A DNA stretch of 64,000 nucleotides, taken from contig NC_082688.1 of assembly GCF_949987515.2 (NCBI RefSeq), positions 101,473,893 through 101,537,892 of the forward strand. Reading direction: 5' to 3'. The notes under the pieces were generated by a model that saw nothing but the letters and a program-made list of their open reading frames with translations, ran no database searches and had not been told where the DNA came from. This stretch comes from Delphinus delphis (taxonomy: Eukaryota; Chordata; Mammalia; Artiodactyla; Delphinidae). The translations under genes and the position numbers were made by a program. Position 1 is the first letter of the stretch. Each line of letters opens with the position of its first letter. Shown here piece after piece: positions 58,880 through 64,000 of the stretch.

Positions 58880-59065
58880 TTAAATCAGAGACCTGCTATG
58901 TACCAGCTATATGAGTTTTGACAATTTATATAGCTGTTCTAACCATCCATTTTTTTATCTATAAAACAGGGATTACAATAACTCCTACCTATGTTGTGAA
59001 GATTCAATAAGAAAAGCCATGTAAAACATTTATTTCCCCACACCTGGTACATTGTACTGAATATT
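58880..59065 (-). mobile_element. MIR SINE
   Basis: Antisense MIR: 'tatgtaccagctatatgagttttgac', 'tttttatctataaaacagggattacaataactcctacctatgttgtgaagattcaataag', 'cacacctggtacattg'. Confidence 0.75.
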
Positions 59066-60067
59066 TTTAATATATTTTATTTTAATAATCTCATTTTATA
59101 GTTGTCTTTTACTACAAGCTACTTCTACTTTTTTAAATACTGCATTTAAAATACTTATTGAATGTTACCACGCTAAACACTAGACACTGTTCAAACTCCT
59201 TTGATGTCTTAATCACTTCACTATACTGAAACTCCATCAATAATAATCTAATTAATCATGAAGAATAACTCTGTTAGCTGTGAAATTTGGTTCAAATTTC
59301 ACAGCCCCAAAAAAAGGACCCAAAAAGTAAAATCATGTAAGCCATGTAATTCTCAACATCTGATAGATAGAAGTCATAAAATTTACCATTTCTCAAGTTT
59401 GTGGTAAACAAAAAAAGGCATTCTATACATAAAAGTACTTTGGGAGTATTATTATTTTCTTGTTTCATATGGATAATAGTATTAAAAATTATTAAAGCAA
59501 ACTTAATCTTTCTGTATAAGTAAAGAAACCTAAGTAAACAAAAGCTAGGAATTGAATGAATTTAGCCAAATAAGGAGATAGAAAGCTACGACAGGACATT
59601 CTTCAATCACTGGAGAGACCAAAAACACTCAAAAGCATGACTGCAGTAGAATCACTATATTTGGTCCACCTTCCAAAAACCTGAGGCCAAGACATCAACG
59701 TTGGTGGATTGAGAATTCCATGTTTGGTGAGGGTATGGGATGGGAATACCTCACTCTTGGTTGTATATGTCATGGTCCACAGATGTAATATCTTGAGGTC
59801 AAATCACTTTTACAACAAGTGTAACCCCATGGAATTCACATTCATTATTTTTTAGAAGATGGTACAAATTCTTTAGCATTCTGTACTTTCTTAATTTAAA
59901 CAACTTGATGACTTTGTCAGATGCATTAGGCACTGGTTAATGGCAATGCATAAGATCTCATTCCAGCAAGTGGCCAGATGGTAAAAAGAATAATCCAATT
60001 TAATCAACACAGCACTGCAAATTAGCAAATTTAATCATTAGCACAGCACTAATGATTTTATTGATTA
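59066..60067. other. Unassigned AT-rich sequence
   Basis: No gene or clear repeat beyond the hairpin at 59277-59305. Confidence 0.4.
59277..59305. repeat. Perfect 13-bp inverted repeat with 3-nt loop
   Basis: Arms gctgtgaaatttg and caaatttcacagc with loop gtt. No surrounding gene explains it. Confidence 0.88.
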
Positions 60068-60312
60068 AACTCTTATAACAATAGCTTACTACGTGCCAGG
60101 TACCACTTCTAAGTGCTTCCTATATATTTGCTATTAACTTTGACAATCATAATCCTGTGAGTAGTTACCATTATTATCTCTCATCTTATAGATCAGGAAA
60201 CCAAGGCACAGAGAGGTTAAACGACTTTTCACACTCCTGTAAGGAGCAGAGTTGGAATTTGAAGCCAGGCAAACTGGATCCAATCCACACTCTCCACCAC
60301 TACTCTCTACTG
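60068..60312 (+). mobile_element. MIR SINE, nearly complete
   Basis: Sense MIR from 'acaatagcttactacgtgccaggtaccacttctaagtgcttcc' through 'ccattattatctctcatcttatagatcaggaaaccaaggcacagagaggttaaacgac' to 'gcagagttggaatttgaagccaggcaaactggatcc'. Best-preserved MIR in the window. Confidence 0.88.
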
Positions 60313-60429
60313 TCACATATGTATTAGTGTGTGAGATGCAAAGTGAAAAGCACAACAAAAGTGAAAATTGAACGAAGTTGCTTCATCAGTCTTCCCTAGT
60401 TTTAAATCTGGTTGCTATGTCCTTTTCTC

Positions 60430-60655
60430 ATTGTTTATCCATGTAACCAATTCCTTTTTCGGTTTAAATTGATGCTTTACCCTCAGGTAGAAATAATCAT
60501 TCTTCCCTCTGTGTACCCACATAACTTGTACATTCCTATTATTACAGCACTTATTAGAGTGGATCTTAATATTAGTTTGCCTCTTTCTCTCCCTATTTAA
60601 CATAAGCTTCCTTAATGGTAGAAACTATAACTTTGTGCTCCCAGTGTGTAGCACG
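60430..60655 (+). mobile_element. L2 3'-end fragment
   Basis: 'cttccctctgtgtacccacataacttgtacattcctattattacagcacttattagag' and 'cataagcttccttaatggtagaaactataactttgtgctcccagtgtgtagcac' are the sense L2 3' terminus. Confidence 0.7.
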
Positions 60656-60721
60656 GAGGAAGGGAGGAGGGCAAGAGAAAGGATGGGAGAGAGGAAGAAG
60701 AGAGAGGAGTAAGAAAAGGAT
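60656..60721. repeat. Polypurine tract
   Basis: About 65 bp of almost uninterrupted purines (ggaggaagggaggagggcaa...gaggaagaagagagagg), with only a few pyrimidines. Confidence 0.85.
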
Positions 60722-62041
60722 GGACCTGACACTTCTTTATTTCTTTTCTGCATATTAAACAGGGGAGTGTTTTAATATGCATAATATTCAGGACCCCTCT
60801 CCATTTAGATAACCTGGATGGTGAAGGGTCTGATATAGTCCTGTAAATTTGTCACCAATGTGTGAAAATATTTTTAAAGTAAAAAAAAAAAAATGTGATC
60901 TGGAAGAAAGAGGAAGAAGAGAATAAGATAAGGGCGGAAGCAAAGGAGTCTTGAGGATACTTCAAAACTGCTTAGATACAGGAAAGAAAGCCAGCTCCCT
61001 CTCTCCTCCACTCTTGTCCAAAGGAGATACTTAGCTGATTAAAACAGGAACTGGTTCACTTCCAAAAGACTGCATCACCATCTATTTATTAAATTTATCC
61101 TTTGTACAGATTGAGGCAAGCAAACATTTCACTTGTTCAAATACCTCATGCCTTGGAGACAGGCTTCAGTTGCAAATAATTTCACCCTTTGGCTGACTAC
61201 AGCTATGACCCCTCTGCCCTTCACCTGTCTTGCTCTTTTCTTCCCATTTGCAACTTTCACTGATGTGATCAACAAGATCATACAATACAGCCTTAAATTT
61301 TCATTTTCTTTGGACTCAGAACTATCGTCTGTTCCCCAAACAAAAATTCTGGTTACCTCTACTTCTAAAGTTCTTAACCAGTGGTGCTGGAAAATTCTTT
61401 AATTTCTTCTTCAACTGCACCATCCTGTAGCTGCCCCACCCAGGATGGTATATGTGCATTTTTTAACTTGTTCCTGTTTTCCCTTGTAGCTGTATATGTA
61501 AATATAGTATATTTATATTTTCTACTTTGAGAGTTTCTTTAACGAGGCCAAAGGTTTATTTAACTTTCTTATAAATGTCATCAGTGCCTGAGATGGATTG
61601 GTTTAGAGGCACCCAAAACCATTACTGGGCTGACCCAGGAGACCCCAGTTCCCAGCAAAGAGCCTATGTCATGGACCTGGCAATACATAGTCTCAATGTA
61701 TTTGTAAATAATGAAATGATGAAAGTTATTTAGGACTGCGGTATATTTCATCCATTAATCTAACAGTCTTTTTTAAAACCAATCCCTGCTTTGGTCTCCC
61801 TGGAATAGAAAAGCCATCTGTACCAACCCCGAACAATTTATTAAAGACTTAAAAAAAAAATGTAGAGGAGGGGTATGTTCTCGTTGGTGATATCCCTTGT
61901 TTCCATTCTTCTGGTCCATTTTTACTACATTTTTTCCTTGTATGATTTTCTATTTTTCCAGGTTTAGATGCCTCATGAGCTGGACTTTGTAATAAAGTCC
62001 AATGTTTTCCTCCTTTCCATACTTTATATTAAAGTGATGGG
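60722..62041. other. Unassigned sequence
   Basis: No gene or repeat recognised. The 89-codon frame at 61133-61402 shows no known domain. Confidence 0.4.
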
Positions 62042-62225
62042 CTTAAAAACATGGGTTTTAGACTTAGGAAGCCTGAGTTCAATGGCTAGATGTGCCACTG
62101 AGTTGCTTGGTGAACTCAATCAAGTAACTTCACCTCTGTAAGCCTCAGTTTTCTCATTCACAAAATGGGAATAATACCTACTTTTCGAAGTTGTGTGAAT
62201 ATGTTCAAAATCTCTGAGGTTGGGC
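62042..62225 (-). mobile_element. MIR SINE
   Basis: Antisense MIR: 'aagcctgagttcaatggctagatgtgccactgagttgc', 'caagtaacttcacctctgtaagcctcagttttctcattcacaaaatgggaataatacctac'. Confidence 0.85.
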
Positions 62226-62283
62226 AACACTCTCTCAATGAAAGCTGCTAAAAAAAAGGGCACATGTTCCTCGGGGAATTTTT

Positions 62284-62499
62284 TTTTTTTTTTTTTTTTT
62301 TTTGCGGTACGCGGGCCTCTCATTGTTGTGGCGTCTCCCATTGCAGAACACAGCCTCCGGACGCGCAGGCTCAGCGGCCATGGTCCACGGGCCCAGCCGC
62401 TCCGCGGCATGCGGGATCCTCCCGGACCAGGGCACGAACCCGTGTCCCCTGCATCGGCAGGCGGACTCTCAACCACTGCGCCACCAGGGAAGCCCCCTT
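62284..62499 (-). mobile_element. Young-looking CHR-2 type SINE
   Basis: Pure poly-T to 62303, GCGGTACGCGGGCC...CCACCAGGGAAGCCCCC. Perfect 11-bp target duplication ggggaattttt at 62273-62283 and 62500-62510. Confidence 0.95.
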
Positions 62500-62510
62500 G
62501 GGGAATTTTT

Positions 62511-63204
62511 GAAACAATCTTTTTTCTCCCCGATAACTGCTTTAACATCTCTGAAGTTCGCTGGAGAAGGGAGAGAAAGGATGTGGGTTGCTGAATATCA
62601 GAGCAGTCTGCTGATCTGGTATGAGCCCAGTCTGCGATAATTTATCCCTCTGGACTGTCCAGGGTAGTCCTTTCCTGCAGCAGGTCAACTGGGCTGAGCT
62701 GGGGGAGTCTTGGCCAAAGTGCATGCCTTGGGGGTCAGAGTCAGGCTGGTGAACTGACAGGCAAAGTGGACTTTTTCAGTGAGGCCTTGTCCATTTCAGG
62801 TTGTTATGGAACACTCGCTCAAGCTGCCTTAGGGCAGTATGCTGGGCCAAACACTTCAGGGAAGCAGGGGGGGAATCCAAAATTTTTTTTTTTTTTTTTT
62901 GCCTTAATATCAAGCTAGTCTTAAATGTATCACAGTCTTAGCTTTTTAAATTTATTTTCAGCATCTTTAGGGCCCTAGAATTTTTATTAAAATAAAAGTT
63001 CCACCCTCTCCAACATCTGTTCTCTATGTTTCTTACAACACCAGAAAGTTTCTTTTAGTCAGAATGCACTGAAAACAACACAGATAGTTGAAGGAGATCC
63101 CCACCTGGTCTTGCACGCACTGGGCCTTGATGTCTGACACTGGATGCCTGTGGAGGATTGAGTCAGTGCCTCCACTTTACTGCAACTGCTTAGAATTGTG
63201 GCTA
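62511..63204. other. Unassigned sequence
   Basis: Contains a poly-T run at 62882-62900; no gene recognised. Confidence 0.4.
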
Positions 63205-63345
63205 TTTTCACTTAATCCTTGGCTGGATAGAAAGTACCTTGAAAGCAAGGTTCATTTCTAATTTATGTCACCAGCATTCACAGTCTCTTCACAATACCAT
63301 GCATAGAGCAGGTACAGCGAATGTTTGTGAATGAATTTTAGCGGC
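63205..63345 (+). mobile_element. L2 3'-end fragment
   Basis: 'accttgaaagcaaggttcatttctaatttatgtcaccagcattcacag', 'ataccatgcatagagcaggtacagcgaatgtttgtgaatgaa' follow the sense L2 terminus. Confidence 0.65.
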
Positions 63346-63554
63346 TCAGAACCCAAAGTGAGATGTCAGCCCGACCAGGCTTACTTGCCCATTACTTAAA
63401 ATCACGTTGGCAATTTCTGTGTTCTTAGGGGAAATTGCAAAACTATGCGGTTGCATTCGCTTCCTCCACCTAATTCCCTTGCTTCCGCTAAGAGGGAAAA
63501 AAATCCCATTTAACCTCTTCAATAAGCGTTCTAGTGCCCAGTGTAATGAATTAT

Positions 63555-63745
63555 GTGAATTATGAGCTTTGGGGTCAGACGGCAGATTACAAAGGGAGCA
63601 CTGTGTGAATTTACACTATTGACATAATCGTCTAAAACTTGGCTTTCTCATCTTGAAAATGAGGATAACAGTAGTGCCTTCAACACAAATTGATAGGAAG
63701 TATTAAACATGTAACACACACACACATTAGGAGCTCAGTAAATAT
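63555..63745 (-). mobile_element. MIR SINE
   Basis: Antisense MIR: 'gagctttggggtcagac', 'ctaaaacttggctttctcatcttgaaaatgaggataacagtagtgcc', 'attaggagctcagtaaatatgag'. A short CA run lies inside. Confidence 0.8.
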
Positions 63746-63814
63746 GAGTTTGCTTTTCTCTGATTTTTTTAGCTCCATTAAGTATGGGAAGAAATGTTCG
63801 AATTCTCTAGCAAT

Positions 63815-64000
63815 TAGACAAATCCAAAATAAAAGAACCCTTTAGGTCCATCATGTAATACTAAATGTTGGCAAGGAGTGTTTAGACAGGAATCTTCTAG
63901 GCTGCAAAGGAGAGAATAAACTGGAGCAGCCATTTGGGAAAGCACTCTGTCAATCTTTGTGAAATTAGGTATATGTACACTGTATATACACACAACCAGA
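63815..64000 (+). mobile_element. Old L1M fragment running off the window
   Basis: 'aatactaaatgttggcaaggagtgt', 'aataaactggagcagccatttgggaaagcactctgtc' and 'gtgaaattaggtatatgtacac' match the sense L1M region near the end of ORF2 and start of the 3' UTR. It continues beyond base 64000. Confidence 0.55.

Overview
The window looks like gene-poor mammalian intergenic or intronic DNA, most likely from a cetacean. The main evidence is nine copies of a tRNA-derived SINE of the CHR-2 type, which begins GGGCTTCCCTGGTGGCGCAG and ends GCGTACCGC plus poly(A). There are also two longer CHR-1 type copies and many artiodactyl/cetacean L1 3' ends (ACTGATTCACTTTG...CCAATAAAGATGTT). I saw no ruminant BovB or Bov-tA sequence. 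The species assignment is an inference from SINE type. I see no intact protein-coding gene, no rRNA or tRNA gene and no CRISPR array. Almost every long open frame lies inside an L1 or reads through a SINE.

Layout. 0-16 kb: old fragments (MER5A, MIR, L2, L1M, a MER8-like DNA transposon) in AT-rich unassigned sequence, with two CHR SINEs, a 5'-truncated L1 and a (TC)n(CA)n microsatellite. 16.8-20.1 kb: a 2.5-kb L1 on the minus strand, a CHR SINE, and one L1 3' end nested in an older one. 21.7-23.3 kb: old L1 pieces and a CHR-1 SINE. 23.5-28.3 kb: a 4.8-kb plus-strand L1 (5' UTR, broken ORF1 carrying a CHR insertion, ORF2 lacking its reverse-transcriptase core, 3' UTR). 29-32.3 kb: L1M, an old LTR-like repeat split by an L1, and a CHR-1 SINE. 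33.4-37.2 kb: L1M 5' sequence, an ERV LTR, a processed ATP1A1 (Na+/K+-ATPase alpha) pseudogene, and old L1 in two orientations. 38.7-48 kb: L2, a probable LTR split by an L1 with a complete 5' UTR and YY1-type box but only ORF1, MER5, MLT1 and L2. 48-53 kb: a Tigger1 transposon with a nested CHR SINE, then three more CHR SINEs. 53-55.8 kb: decayed L1 ORF2. 55.8-64 kb: mostly unassigned AT-rich sequence with MIR and L2 relics, one young CHR SINE and an L1 fragment running off the end.

Nothing here behaves as an operon, pathway or novel molecular system. The interest is in retrotransposon history: nested insertions dated by target-site duplications, an unusual L1 ORF1/ORF2 inversion junction that occurs twice, two L1s forming a long inverted repeat, two SINEs sharing the same extra 5' flank, and a host-gene retrocopy abutted by an LTR. 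Family names come from recognition of consensus features, not a database search.
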